A DNA stretch of 64,000 nucleotides from Galbibacter sp. BG1 (GCF_013391805.1 NZ_CP058364.1:3043501-3107500), one strand, 5' to 3'. Counted from the stretch's first letter, positions 34,133-43,619 are shown. Notes: generated by a model not told the origin, from the letters alone. Program-made: numbers and translations.

Positions 34133-34591
34133 ATGAAACTTGACGACATCGATAAAAAACTTTTGGAGTTGCTGCAAAAAGATGCCAAACAGACGACCAA
34201 GTCTTTGGCTATTCAAATGGATTTATCTAAAACGGCCGTTTACGAGCGCATAAGAAAATTAGAAAAAGGCGACATAATTACAGGATATACAGCCTTATTG
34301 GATAAAAAAAAGATCAACAAAGCCTTTATCGTTTTTTGTCATGTTCGGTTAACCCAACACACCAAAGAACACATTACCAGTTTTGAGAGAGAGGTAGTAA
34401 GGTTGCCAGAAGTGTTGGAATGCTATCATGTGAGTGGGGAATCAGATTATATTTTAAAAGTAAGTGTAGCCGATATGGGCGCCTACCGAACTTTTATGAC
34501 CACCAAATTAACTTCTCTAAAACATATTGGGAGTACCCATAGTATTTTTATGATTGAAGAGGTTAAGAATTCCACTGTACTTAGTTTGTAA
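34133..34591 (+). CDS. Lrp/AsnC-family transcriptional regulator
   Basis: A 152-residue regulator: KLDDIDKKLLELLQKDAKQT, HTH SLAIQMDLSKTAVYERIRKL, then an RAM/ACT ligand domain (AFIVFCHVRLTQHTKEHI, PEVLECYHVSGESDYILKVS). Amino-acid-responsive octamers of this family often control an adjacent amino-acid gene. The divergent trans-sulfuration enzyme 160 bp away is the obvious target, with methionine or cysteine as possible effectors. The intergenic DNA is very AT-rich, as Lrp-type sites are, but no single operator stands out. Confidence 0.9.
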   Translation: MKLDDIDKKLLELLQKDAKQTTKSLAIQMDLSKTAVYERIRKLEKGDIITGYTALLDKKKINKAFIVFCHVRLTQHTKEHITSFEREVVRLPEVLECYHVSGESDYILKVSVADMGAYRTFMTTKLTSLKHIGSTHSIFMIEEVKNSTVLSL

Positions 34592-34651
34592 ATATGTTAC
34601 TCCTATAACTTTAACGTTTTTAAAGCTTATTATTTTTAAAAACATAGATAG

Positions 34652-34681
34652 TTGCCTTCCCGCAAAACATTTGTATTTTTG
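34652..34681 (+). promoter_or_regulatory. Promoter for dihydrolipoyl dehydrogenase
   Basis: TTG at 34652-34654, 19 bp, then TATTTTTG at 34674-34681: a full match to the Bacteroidota vegetative consensus. It ends 37 bp before the ATG at 34719. Confidence 0.6.
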
Positions 34682-34718
34682 TTAACCGATAAAATAAGAG
34701 TTACACTAAAAATTTACT

Positions 34719-36119
34719 ATGAATTCATACGATGTGGCCGTTATAGGCTCAGGACCCGGAGGTTATGTTGCAGCAATACGTTGTGCACAATTGGGTATGA
34801 AAACTGCTATAATTGAAAAATATAATACCCTTGGCGGAACTTGCTTAAATGTAGGTTGTATCCCTTCTAAGGCTCTATTGGATTCTTCTCACCATTACGA
34901 AGACGCCATAAACCACTTCGAAGAGCATGGGATAGAAATTCCCGGGGATGTGAAGGTAAATCTTGAGAAAATGATTGCCCGCAAACAAGGCGTGGTTGAT
35001 CAAACTACGAAAGGGATCGATTACCTCATGGATAAAAATAAAATTGACGTTTATCATGGGGTTGGAAGCTTTAAAGATGCCACTCATATTATAATCGATG
35101 GAGATAAAAAAAAAGAGATAGAAGCTAAGCATACCATCATTGCTACTGGTTCTAAACCTTCTACCTTACCATTTATAGACGTCGATAAGGAAAGAGTTAT
35201 TACTTCTACGGAAGCCTTAAAATTAAAAGAGATCCCAAAACACCTAATTATTATCGGTGGTGGGGTTATCGGCCTTGAGTTAGGACAGGTTTATCGAAGA
35301 TTGGGTGCAGAAGTTTCTGTAGTGGAATATATGGATAGAATTATCCCTACCATGGATGGGAGTTTGTCGAAGGAGTTACAAAAAGTACTCAAGAAAAAAG
35401 GGATTAAGTTTTACACTTCCCATAAGGTGAAAGAAGTTTCTAGAAAAGGGGACCAAGTAACCATTAAGGCTGACGATAAAAAGGGTAAAGAGGTTTCCTT
35501 TGAAGGCGATTATTGTTTGGTTTCTGTAGGTCGTCGTCCTTATACAGACGGTTTAAATGCTGATAAAGCAGGTGTTAAGCTTAACGATAAAGGTCAGGTT
35601 GAAGTTAATGACCATTTACAAACCAATGTTTCCAATATTTATGCGATAGGAGACGTTGTAAAAGGAGCCATGTTGGCACATAAGGCCGAAGAAGAAGGTG
35701 TTTTGGTTGCTGAAAGTTTAGCTGGACAAAAACCACATATAGATTATAACTTGATTCCGGGTGTTGTATATACTTGGCCGGAAGTTGCTGCCGTTGGTAA
35801 AACAGAAGAGCAATTAAAAGAGGCTGGTGTAAAATATAAGTCAGGACAGTTTCCAATGCGAGCGTTGGGTAGAGCTCGTGCCAGTATGGATATAGACGGA
35901 TTTGTAAAGATATTGGCAGATGCCGAAACCGATGAAGTTCTTGGAGTTCATATGATAGGTGCCCGTACAGCCGATTTAATCTCTGAAGCGGTTACCGCTA
36001 TGGAATTTAGGGCTAGTGCCGAAGATATTTCACGAATGAGTCATGCACACCCAACATATGCCGAAGCGGTAAAAGAAGCTGCACTGGCTGCTACAGAAGA
36101 TCGCGCATTGCACGTATAA
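34719..36119 (+). CDS. lpdA: Dihydrolipoyl dehydrogenase (E3)
   Basis: Flavoprotein disulfide reductase that reoxidises lipoyl groups in 2-oxoacid dehydrogenase and glycine cleavage complexes. It has FAD-binding VIGSGPGGYVAAIRCAQLG, the redox disulfide GGTCLNVGCIPSKALL (C42/C47), NAD-binding IIGGGVIGLELGQVYRRLG, YAIGDVVKGAMLAHKAEEEG, and the interface catalytic motif MSHAHPTYAEAVKEAA. At 466 residues it is full length. It is alone, with its own promoter and a strong terminator, so it is expressed separately from any E1/E2 genes. Confidence 0.95.
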   Translation: MNSYDVAVIGSGPGGYVAAIRCAQLGMKTAIIEKYNTLGGTCLNVGCIPSKALLDSSHHYEDAINHFEEHGIEIPGDVKVNLEKMIARKQGVVDQTTKGIDYLMDKNKIDVYHGVGSFKDATHIIIDGDKKKEIEAKHTIIATGSKPSTLPFIDVDKERVITSTEALKLKEIPKHLIIIGGGVIGLELGQVYRRLGAEVSVVEYMDRIIPTMDGSLSKELQKVLKKKGIKFYTSHKVKEVSRKGDQVTIKADDKKGKEVSFEGDYCLVSVGRRPYTDGLNADKAGVKLNDKGQVEVNDHLQTNVSNIYAIGDVVKGAMLAHKAEEEGVLVAESLAGQKPHIDYNLIPGVVYTWPEVAAVGKTEEQLKEAGVKYKSGQFPMRALGRARASMDIDGFVKILADAETDEVLGVHMIGARTADLISEAVTAMEFRASAEDISRMSHAHPTYAEAVKEAALAATEDRALHV

Positions 36120-36142
36120 CCGCGGAAAGTTTAAAATGTCAC

Positions 36143-36177
36143 AAAACCCCAAAGTTAATAAATAACTTTGGGGTTTT
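36143..36177 (+). terminator. Rho-independent terminator after lpdA
   Basis: AAAACCCCAAAGTTA pairs with TAACTTTGGGGTTTT over an ATAAA loop, 15 bp without mismatch, followed by a T-rich run. It starts 24 bp past the stop. Confidence 0.88.
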
Positions 36178-36329
36178 ATTTTTTTATATTTTTTAGCAAG
36201 AATCAAGAATAGATTATTTAAAAAATACATTTTTAGTTATTTGAAAAACAACGTTTTAAGCAGCTTTTATTTTTTAGTCCGTTTGTTATTTCAATGGAAT
36301 TATTTCATAATATTACCACAAAAAAACAG

Positions 36330-36779
36330 ATGAGAAATAGTTGCTTTATCTTTGTTTTATTTATCATAATTGGCTGCAGTAATAATGATGATGAGATCGT
36401 TGATTATGCTGGGAATGCCATTTTAGGGGATTGGATTTTGGATTCCGAATACACGTTTGACCCCGACTTTCCTGAATCTCCCATTCCTGCATTAATGGAC
36501 GGTTGTGAAGGAAAACTTACCTATAGTTTTCAAAGCGATGGAACCTTTAATGTGGAGTATTTTGAGCGTGACGAGCAAAATTGCATAAGTAGGGGTGTAA
36601 ACAGTGGGGAATGGACGGTGGTTTCAGACAGTGTCTATACTTTTAAACCGAGCTTTAAAATCAACCAGACAGGGGTTTTGAGTGGAAAATATTATGCTCT
36701 TTTTTCTGAAGATTTACAGGCAATGGCGCTTATGAATGTGAATAACTCTACCAAAGAAATCGTTTATTTTAAAGAATAG
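36330..36779 (+). CDS. Lipocalin-like lipoprotein
   Basis: The ATG at 36330 is preferred to one at 36294 because it starts directly with an SPII signal: MRNSCFIFVLFIIIGCSNND. The rest (~130 residues) has the pattern of small Bacteroidota lipocalin-like lipoproteins: AILGDWILDSEYTF near the start, CEGKLTYSFQSDGTFNVEYF, SGEWTVVSDSVYTF and YALFSEDLQAMALM. It is a beta barrel of unknown ligand with no catalytic motif. It is followed after 35 bp by pcm, possibly co-transcribed. Confidence 0.6.
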   Translation: MRNSCFIFVLFIIIGCSNNDDEIVDYAGNAILGDWILDSEYTFDPDFPESPIPALMDGCEGKLTYSFQSDGTFNVEYFERDEQNCISRGVNSGEWTVVSDSVYTFKPSFKINQTGVLSGKYYALFSEDLQAMALMNVNNSTKEIVYFKE

Positions 36780-36814
36780 GTTTGTAATTTTACACTGTTA
36801 AAAATTACCTACAC

Positions 36815-37456
36815 TTGAAAGATACCTATAGACACCAAGGAATGCGCAAAAAGTTGGCTGAAACCGTTCAGGAAAAAGGAATTTCAGACAAAAGGGTTAT
36901 TGCCGCTGTCAAGAAAATCCCAAGACATCTTTTTATGGATAGTAGCTTCGAGGATCATGCGTATCAAGATAAAGCATTTCCAATAGGTGCAAGCCAAACG
37001 ATCTCTCAACCCTACACTGTTGCCTTTCAAACGGAGTTGTTGGAAATTAAACGTGGCGACAAAATTTTGGAAATAGGTACTGGGAGCGGCTATCAAACTG
37101 CGATGCTCCTAGAGTTGGGTGCGGTGGTGTATACCATCGAAAGGCAAAAGGAATTATTTAAAAAGGCCAATTTATTTTTACCCAAACTTGGGTACAAACC
37201 AAAAAGAATCATCTTCGGAGACGGTTATAAAGGTTTACCGGCCGAAGCTCCTTTTGATGGGATTATTGTAACCGCTGGAGCTCCTTTCGTGCCGAAACCT
37301 TTAATGTCGCAATTAAAAGTAGGGGGAAAGTTGGTTATTCCAGTAGGCGATGAAGTGCAAACAATGACACTTTTTACCCGAAAGAGCCAAAAGGAATTTG
37401 AAAAATATGAATTTGGGGAATTTCGCTTTGTGCCTTTGCTCGAGGATAAAAATTAG
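36815..37456 (+). CDS. pcm: Protein-L-isoaspartate O-methyltransferase
   Basis: Repairs damaged Asn/Asp residues by SAM-dependent methylation. Conserved steps are visible: PRHLFMDSSFEDHAYQDKAF, PIGASQTISQPYTVAFQTEL, the SAM loop ILEIGTGSGYQTAMLLELG, then PFDGIIVTAGAPFVPKPLM and GGKLVIPVGDE. The start is TTG at 36815 (LKDTYRHQGMRKK); it is chosen because relatives share this N terminus, and the next ATG at 36841 would cut it. Its 213 residues fit the family. Cytoplasmic. Confidence 0.9.
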   Translation: MKDTYRHQGMRKKLAETVQEKGISDKRVIAAVKKIPRHLFMDSSFEDHAYQDKAFPIGASQTISQPYTVAFQTELLEIKRGDKILEIGTGSGYQTAMLLELGAVVYTIERQKELFKKANLFLPKLGYKPKRIIFGDGYKGLPAEAPFDGIIVTAGAPFVPKPLMSQLKVGGKLVIPVGDEVQTMTLFTRKSQKEFEKYEFGEFRFVPLLEDKN

Positions 37457-37497
37457 GGTTTAATCTCATCAAAAAAAAAGAAACTCGGACTAAACTA

Positions 37498-38157
37498 TTA
37501 AATTCTATCTTTAAGCCATTTGTGGAAAGAATAGAAATTTTGTGGAGCCACACCATGTCCCACCGGAAACTCTTCATATACATGTTCGATATTTAGAGAT
37601 TCCAGAAAAGGTTTTGTCTTGCGGGCCCATTCCACCGGGATTACTTGGTCTACAGAACCGTGGGAGCAGTAGAATTTAAGTTTCGATAGATCTTTATTTT
37701 GATAACCGTCTTTTATTATATCCCTATTTACATATCCGCTTAAAGCAATAACATTTTTTACTTTTTCTGGATAGGAAAGAGCCACCGCATAACTTAAAAT
37801 AGAACCTTGACTAAACCCTAGAAGCGTTACGTTATTTTTATCTAAGCTGTAAGAATCAATCGCCTCATCGATAAAATTGGCAATCGCTTCCCTAGATTGA
37901 ATCGCCTGCTCATCATCACTCCATTTCCCGTCTTCAGCATCGAAATGAATGGCATACCAAGCGTGTCCGTAAGGCATTAAATCGTAAGGTGCCCGCACGG
38001 AAATAATGCATAGCTCGTCAGGTAATTCTGAAGCAAAAGAAAACAAATCGTCTTCATTGCTCCCATATCCATGAAACATGAATAGTACGGGCGCATTTTT
38101 TATTTCTTTTTTTGGAGCTCTTAAAATATGATAAAGGGAGAGGGTTTTTGTCTGCAA
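37498..38157 (-). CDS. Alpha/beta hydrolase, phospholipase/carboxylesterase type
   Basis: A 219-residue cytoplasmic esterase. The nucleophile elbow LLGFSQGSILSYAV (G-F-S-Q-G), the oxyanion region MFHGYGSNEDDLFSFA and the catalytic His in the ending FPVGHGVAPQNFYSFHKWL are all present; the acid is the Asp in SHGSVDQVIPVEW. It belongs to the Abhydrolase_2 group (acyl-protein thioesterase/carboxylesterase). Last gene of the four-gene unit beginning at the BatA-like gene. No signal peptide. Confidence 0.88.
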   Translation of the reverse strand: MQTKTLSLYHILRAPKKEIKNAPVLFMFHGYGSNEDDLFSFASELPDELCIISVRAPYDLMPYGHAWYAIHFDAEDGKWSDDEQAIQSREAIANFIDEAIDSYSLDKNNVTLLGFSQGSILSYAVALSYPEKVKNVIALSGYVNRDIIKDGYQNKDLSKLKFYCSHGSVDQVIPVEWARKTKPFLESLNIEHVYEEFPVGHGVAPQNFYSFHKWLKDRI

Positions 38158-38174
38158 AACGTAAATTGTATTTA

Positions 38175-38504
38175 TTATTTAATAAAAGTAAACCACTTTT
38201 GGAAATAGCTTCCTACCAGCGGTACTTCTGTATATTTTTCTTGTAACATGGTTATAAAACCATAGATCCACAAAATAGAGATAGAAATATAAAAAGGAAA
38301 AGTAATCAACCAAGAATCGAAATACCCTACAACATATCCAAAAATCACAAACAATAGGTTGAGACCAAGTGCTTGACGTATGTGGAAACTAGCAAACTGA
38401 TTTTGCTTGTCCATATTTAGGATATAGGCGATAAGCGTACCAAAGATGGTAAAATAAGCAATGATGGCATTGGTTTTTCCGTCGCGTTCTGGTTTTATTT
38501 CCAT
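38175..38504 (-). CDS. Small membrane protein (DUF4870/Tic20-like)
   Basis: A 109-residue protein with three predicted membrane helices (around residues 12-28, 42-62 and 68-88), starting MEIKPERDGKTNAIIAYFTI and containing MDKQNQFASFHIRQALGLNL, the stretch typical of the DUF4870-like group (x-F-HxRQALG). The function is unknown. It overlaps the stop of the dihydroorotase-like gene by one base (TAATG) and precedes the esterase by 17 bp. Confidence 0.72.
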   Translation of the reverse strand: MEIKPERDGKTNAIIAYFTIFGTLIAYILNMDKQNQFASFHIRQALGLNLLFVIFGYVVGYFDSWLITFPFYISISILWIYGFITMLQEKYTEVPLVGSYFQKWFTFIK

Positions 38505-39763
38505 TAGTAATCTTTTATTAATAGTTGATTATTAGCAATAACCCCATAAGCTTTTCCTTTCAACTCTTCTCCCAAAAAGGCACTGTTTTTAGATGTTGAT
38601 GTTATATTTTTTACTGAAAAAGCATACTTCAAGTCCGGGTTAAACAGACTTAAATTGGCGCTGTTTCCAACTTCAATTTCTTCTGAAGCGATTCCAAACC
38701 TAGATTTTCCAGCGGTTAACATTTCAATGGATTTTTCCATGGGAACCAATTTATTTAATGCTCCAAATGCACTTTCGAGTCCGATACTACCGTACATGGC
38801 GTGATCGAATTCTACTTTTTTCTGTTCTACATCGATGGGATTGTGGTCGCTTGTTACAAAGTCTATGGTACCTTCGTTTAATCCTTGTAGTAAGGCGTTG
38901 GTATCTTTCTCGGTACGAAGAGGTGGTAGTAATTTATAATTGGTATCGAATTCTACTAGCTTTTCATCTGTTAAAAATAGATTATGTATAGCTACACTGC
39001 AGCTAACGTCCAAACCTTTGGCTTTGGCTTCTCTAATCAGTGCCACCGATTTTTCCGTAGAAATGGTTGGGATATGTAATTTTCCACCGGCATATTCCAA
39101 AATAAATAGATCCCGTGCAATTTGTAATTCTTCCGCTAGGGCAGGAATCCCTTTTAGCCCTAACTTGGTTGCTGTAGCTTCTTCGTTAACAATTCCTTTT
39201 CCAGCAATTTTATTTTCTTGCGGGTAAGAAAGTACCAAACCATTAAAGTTTTGGGAATATTGCAAGGCTATTTTAAGAAGGTTAGGATTGCTTACGGGCT
39301 TTTGATAATCTCCAAAGGCAATTGCCCCTGCATTTTTCATGTCGTAAAGCTCGGCAAGGTCCACACTTTCACTCCGCACCGTAAGTGCCCCAATAGGGTA
39401 GAGGTTCGTGGTTTTTCCTTGCGCCTTAGCTTTTAAAAAACTAATATCTGCATTAGTATCTGCTATTGGGTTTGCGTTGGGATTTACAGCAATTCCAGTA
39501 AAACCGCTGAGTCCAGCCGTTTGGAGTCCGTTTTCAATAGTTTCCCTTTCTTCGAAACCAGGCTCTCCTAAACTTACACTGCTATCAAACCATCCTTGGG
39601 ATACATGGAGATTTTCAAGCTCTACCAATTCATAATCCTCATTATTGGTAATGGTATCCCCAATTTTGGAAATAACTCCATTTTCAATAAGAATGTCTTT
39701 TGTTTGCTGGTGATAGTTGCTTTTTGGAGCTATTATTTTAGCCGACTTTACAAGGATATTCAT
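38504..39763 (-). CDS. Dihydroorotase-like amidohydrolase lacking metal ligands (pseudo-enzyme)
   Basis: Overall it follows bacterial type-I dihydroorotase (419 residues, amidohydrolase barrel). However, the HxH metal motif, expected after FD at residues 59-60, reads SSVSLGEPGF, so both His are Ser and the substrate Arg is Gly. The second His region reads LSYPQENKI, and only KLHIPTIST and TSDHNPID retain recognisable His. Catalysis is unlikely. Inactive PyrC-like proteins serve as structural partners of aspartate transcarbamoylase in Pseudomonas; that role is possible here, but no pyrB is adjacent. It overlaps the BatA-like gene by 4 bp and the small membrane protein by 1 bp. Confidence 0.82.
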   Translation of the reverse strand: MNILVKSAKIIAPKSNYHQQTKDILIENGVISKIGDTITNNEDYELVELENLHVSQGWFDSSVSLGEPGFEERETIENGLQTAGLSGFTGIAVNPNANPIADTNADISFLKAKAQGKTTNLYPIGALTVRSESVDLAELYDMKNAGAIAFGDYQKPVSNPNLLKIALQYSQNFNGLVLSYPQENKIAGKGIVNEEATATKLGLKGIPALAEELQIARDLFILEYAGGKLHIPTISTEKSVALIREAKAKGLDVSCSVAIHNLFLTDEKLVEFDTNYKLLPPLRTEKDTNALLQGLNEGTIDFVTSDHNPIDVEQKKVEFDHAMYGSIGLESAFGALNKLVPMEKSIEMLTAGKSRFGIASEEIEVGNSANLSLFNPDLKYAFSVKNITSTSKNSAFLGEELKGKAYGVIANNQLLIKDY

Positions 39764-41682
39764 TTAAAATATTTTAAGATGAGCAGTTCGATACATAATA
39801 ATACCAATGCAAAAATAACAAACCATTTCCAAAGCTCATCGACATTGTTTTTACTTTTTATATTTTTAAAGGTTTCTTCCAGGGAAAAAGATTTATTGGC
39901 CTCTTTCATGCTTGAAATGTCAAGATAATTTAGCTTGCTTTCTTGTCGATTGTAATTAAAGCTCACGGTAACTAAAGAATCCTTTTCATGTAAGATGGAG
40001 TAAGTTCCGGCCTGCGATGGTTGATCTGTAACCGTAATCCTTACTTTGTTGTTAAAGCTTTGCTGCAGCGGGATAAAAGAGTTTTCGGTATTGCTTATAG
40101 TTAGTATTTCATCATTCGCCAAAGATGCATCTACATCAAAAGCGTTGGAATTTCCAATGGTATAATACAAATTAGGCAATGCCAAACTTTCTTTTCCACT
40201 ATTGTAAAATGTGGGTACGATGAGCGGTGCATTTTTAAAATTGGTGATGTTCTCGTTTAATGGTGATGTGAAAAGGTATAGGCCATTCCCTTCCGCTAGA
40301 AAAGGAGCATTATTTGCATATAAAATGGGACTCCCAAAGCTGCCACTAACCTTATAAAAAGAGGTGGTTTTTGGAAATTGAAAATTGCTCACTTTTTCTT
40401 CAAAAACTTCTTTGAATAAAGGGTGATCGTAAGCTATTTGGGTAATTTGAAGCTCTTCCGTTACCAAGTCATTCAGTTTCATATTGGCTACCGAGCTCAA
40501 TAAATTGTTATAGCTGGTTATATCTATCTCTTCGGAAGGAATAACGCTGATCTTCCCTCCATTTTGTACTGAGGAAACAATTGCTTTGATAAGCGCATTG
40601 GAAATGGTTGACAGTTCGTTAAGAACAATGAGATTTTGTTGGGAAAGCTGATTGAAATCTATTGAAGACGATGTCACCGATTGGTAATTGAATTCATCGT
40701 CGGTAAAAATTCGTTTTAAAAAGCGGTCATCGGCTTCGTTTATGGCGAGCACATTAATTTTTGAAGGTTTGTTCAGCGAAAAATATAACTCATTATCGTA
40801 TTGCAATCCGTTGTCTTCAATGATGATTTTTCCTTTAATGGTTTGGTTTGTTATTGGAATGGTAAAATCTACATAAGCGGTGCCTTTATTGAAATTTGCC
40901 GCTGTTTTAGCGATTAATCTGTCGCCATCGAAAAGGGAAACGGGAGTACTTTCAATATTGAAATTTGTGGATAAATAAACTTGGCATGTATAATTTTCTA
41001 AATCCCTATCAACTAAAAAAATACTATCTATAGCAGTATTGTTTTTAACCTTGGGCTGCATCTGAACCAGATTTAAAGCGAACGTTTTTAGGGAATCCTT
41101 TATTGGCTTTCGTTCTTGAAAATCGGAAACAACCAATAAATTTTTTACGGAATTTTCATTTATAAAGTAGTTACTTCCTTTAAGTGTAATTTCGTTTAAT
41201 GATAGTTGAGAAGACGAGTAGGGCAGTGCCAAAAGTTCGTTTTTAATATCATTTATACCAACATTCTTATATTCGCTCGTGTTGGTAAACAGCGAAAAAG
41301 TCTCTGAAGGGGATATATTTTCAATTAATTGGTTTACAGCGCGTGGAAGCAATTCCCCTTGGGAGCCCTGAAGCTGCATACTAAAGGAATTATCCAAATA
41401 GATTACTTTTTCTTCCGAAGTTGTTTTTATATTCCTATTGGATAGATAAGGTTGGGCAAAAGCTAGAATGATTGCCGCGAAAGCCAACATTCGTGTGCAC
41501 AATACCAACCATTTTTTTAACTGCGAACTTTTTCTGGTTTGCAGGCTTATTTTCTTTAGAAAAGCCACATTGGTAAAAGCTTCTTTTTGAAACTTTCGAA
41601 GTTGGAATAAATGAATGAGAACAGGAATGATCAATAAAAAAAGAGCCCAAAGAATTTCCGGATGTTTAAACTGCATTCCCAA
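39760..41682 (-). CDS. BatA-domain, VWA-like membrane protein
   Basis: A 640-residue protein. The start MGMQFKHPEILWALFLLIIP begins an N-terminal BatA domain with helices at about 8-25 and 58-78, HLFQLRKFQKEAFTNVAFLK between them. A von Willebrand A-like core starts at VIYLDNSFSMQLQGS, with a D-x-S-x-S metal site (DNSFS). A C-terminal helix (WFVIFALVLLCIELLILKYF) anchors it again. Such proteins occur beside MoxR/Bat aerotolerance genes, but the role is unproven and no moxR is here. First gene of the operon with the pseudo-dihydroorotase, the small membrane protein and the esterase. Confidence 0.8.
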   Translation of the reverse strand: MGMQFKHPEILWALFLLIIPVLIHLFQLRKFQKEAFTNVAFLKKISLQTRKSSQLKKWLVLCTRMLAFAAIILAFAQPYLSNRNIKTTSEEKVIYLDNSFSMQLQGSQGELLPRAVNQLIENISPSETFSLFTNTSEYKNVGINDIKNELLALPYSSSQLSLNEITLKGSNYFINENSVKNLLVVSDFQERKPIKDSLKTFALNLVQMQPKVKNNTAIDSIFLVDRDLENYTCQVYLSTNFNIESTPVSLFDGDRLIAKTAANFNKGTAYVDFTIPITNQTIKGKIIIEDNGLQYDNELYFSLNKPSKINVLAINEADDRFLKRIFTDDEFNYQSVTSSSIDFNQLSQQNLIVLNELSTISNALIKAIVSSVQNGGKISVIPSEEIDITSYNNLLSSVANMKLNDLVTEELQITQIAYDHPLFKEVFEEKVSNFQFPKTTSFYKVSGSFGSPILYANNAPFLAEGNGLYLFTSPLNENITNFKNAPLIVPTFYNSGKESLALPNLYYTIGNSNAFDVDASLANDEILTISNTENSFIPLQQSFNNKVRITVTDQPSQAGTYSILHEKDSLVTVSFNYNRQESKLNYLDISSMKEANKSFSLEETFKNIKSKNNVDELWKWFVIFALVLLCIELLILKYFK

Positions 41683-41701
41683 TTTTTATAAATACGTTTT
41701 C

Positions 41702-41709
41702 CAAAGATA
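41702..41709 (-). promoter_or_regulatory. -7 box of the BatA-like operon
   Basis: TATCTTTG on the minus strand, 20 bp before the ATG at 41682. It is an exact TAnnTTTG box, but the -33 position reads TTA rather than TTG. The rest of the gap to 41919 shows no gene. Confidence 0.35.
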
Positions 41710-41919
41710 CATTAAAGAACTGTTGAAATAAAAGTTTTAAATAACGATTTGGCGTACCTCTAACTTTACTCACTAAATGAGATTTTACAATGTTCCGGTG
41801 CATTCGTCGAAATATTTATAGTTTCTTCATCCTATTATACCTCCTGTGAATGTACTGAGGTTGTTTACTAACCACAAAATTAAACCCACTTTGGAAAACG
41901 AAAATGTGTTATTTGTTTA

Positions 41920-43407
41920 TTAATACTTGGCGGATTTCCCCTGATTGGAAGTAGAAAGGATAAACGCCCGAATATCTTCGTTGGCCGTTTTTAAATCTTC
42001 CTTTCTAAGGTACATCATATGTCCGCTTCGGTACCCTTTAAATTGTAAACGATCTTTCATTTTTCCAGAAGGATCCAATTGCCACATGCTGTATTTGGTA
42101 TTGAAATAGGTGGTCGCCCCATCGTAATAACCGGCTTGGTACAGCACGTTTAAATAAGGGTTTTCTGCCATGGCCTGCCTTAAATCTTCACGTGTATTGT
42201 CATTTTCAAGGTCCCAAGGGTGCACATCCCCAAACATTTGGTAAGGAACATCGGTTTTAAATTTTAATTCTTCCTGTAGGTAGTAATTAATAGCTGGTGT
42301 AAACGAGTGAAGCCATGAAGTAAGTTCTGCATTGTAGTCTGGGCGTGTACCAGCATCCATCTTATCAATTCCCAAGTAGCGGGAATCTAACCTTCCAACT
42401 GTGTATCCTCGGTCGCGCAATAGTTCTTTCCAGAAAAAGGAGGTAGGAACATCTAGATTGTGCTGTAAAATGGATTTTTCTGAAAGTCCTGAATATTTTG
42501 CCATTTCAGAAGCAACTTGAGATCTTTCCGAATCCGTAATCATACTTCCTTTCGCGAGTGCGGGAATAAGCTCGTTTATGGTATACGCTTCTACTTCTGG
42601 GAGTACTTCCAACAAATCTTTTTGCTGTAAATTGCTTCCCAATGCTTTTTGGTGCCATGCGGCAGCGGTGTAATAAGGTAGGTTTAAAGCCGAGGCTACA
42701 GGGCCGCCAACGCGCAAGACTTTATAATCTGCCGGTGAAACCATAATAACACCATTAAGGTACATCCATTCCCTATCTTGTAAAGCCAACGATAAACCGG
42801 CAACACGGGTGCCACCGTAACTCTCACCAATAATGTATTTTGGGGAACGCCAGCGATTGTTTCTGGTGACAAAAGTAGTAATCCAATCTGCTAAATATTT
42901 AATATCTGCATTAATCCCAAAGAATTTTTCCTTATCGGGATACTTACCTTCCTTATCAGGTACCATGGCAGAGTATCCAGTGTTCACTGGATTTACATAA
43001 ACAATATCGGCTACGTCTAATATGGAATTTGGATTGTCTTTAACGCCATAGGGTTGAACCGGGTAGCCTTCTTCATCGATATTTAATATTTTTGGGCCCG
43101 TATATGCCAAATGCATCCATACTGAAGCAGATCCGGGGCCTCCATTAAATGATATTAAAAGAGGTCTATTGGCATCATTTTCAATATCTGTACGGTAATA
43201 ATAGGTGTGAAAAAGTGAGGCAATTACATTTCCCTTTTCGTCCCAAACCGGTAAGGTTCCCGTATTGGTTTTATAGGCCACTTTTTTACCGTTAATACTT
43301 ACTTGATGTGAAGTGGTAACAATAGTATCTGTTGGTATTTCCCTTTTTTGAGAAAAGACAGTGGTAAATGCCATAAAAAATACAGCAATAAAGATATATT
43401 TCATCAT
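41920..43407 (-). CDS. S10-family serine carboxypeptidase-like protein
   Basis: Secreted peptidase. The signal peptide MMKYIFIAVFFMAFTTVFSQ is followed by FNGGPGSASVWMHLAYTGP (oxyanion region), the nucleophile GESYGGTRVAG (Ser196) and GYRSGHMMYLRKEDL, which supplies the catalytic His near the end. The Asp is probably the one in QAGYYDGATTYFNT. At 495 residues it fits the bacterial S10 group. It should release C-terminal residues from peptides in the periplasm or outside. Monocistronic, divergent from the PhoX-like lipoprotein gene; the 212-bp gap between them contains no clear regulatory motif. Confidence 0.9.
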   Translation of the reverse strand: MMKYIFIAVFFMAFTTVFSQKREIPTDTIVTTSHQVSINGKKVAYKTNTGTLPVWDEKGNVIASLFHTYYYRTDIENDANRPLLISFNGGPGSASVWMHLAYTGPKILNIDEEGYPVQPYGVKDNPNSILDVADIVYVNPVNTGYSAMVPDKEGKYPDKEKFFGINADIKYLADWITTFVTRNNRWRSPKYIIGESYGGTRVAGLSLALQDREWMYLNGVIMVSPADYKVLRVGGPVASALNLPYYTAAAWHQKALGSNLQQKDLLEVLPEVEAYTINELIPALAKGSMITDSERSQVASEMAKYSGLSEKSILQHNLDVPTSFFWKELLRDRGYTVGRLDSRYLGIDKMDAGTRPDYNAELTSWLHSFTPAINYYLQEELKFKTDVPYQMFGDVHPWDLENDNTREDLRQAMAENPYLNVLYQAGYYDGATTYFNTKYSMWQLDPSGKMKDRLQFKGYRSGHMMYLRKEDLKTANEDIRAFILSTSNQGKSAKY

Positions 43408-43619
43408 AAATAATTTAAGAAGATAAAGGTACTTAATTCAACAATACTATAAAACTGATTTTGGCCTTCCTTATAATCATTCTAATTATTGAACTTAAGT
43501 TTACTTAGTAACATTCATATTACAATTAATTAAAGTATTGACATTTTTAAGATAATAATCTTCAGAATCTCATTGGATAATTTTGAGCTTCAATAACTTA
43601 TTAACTTAAAAAAATTAAA

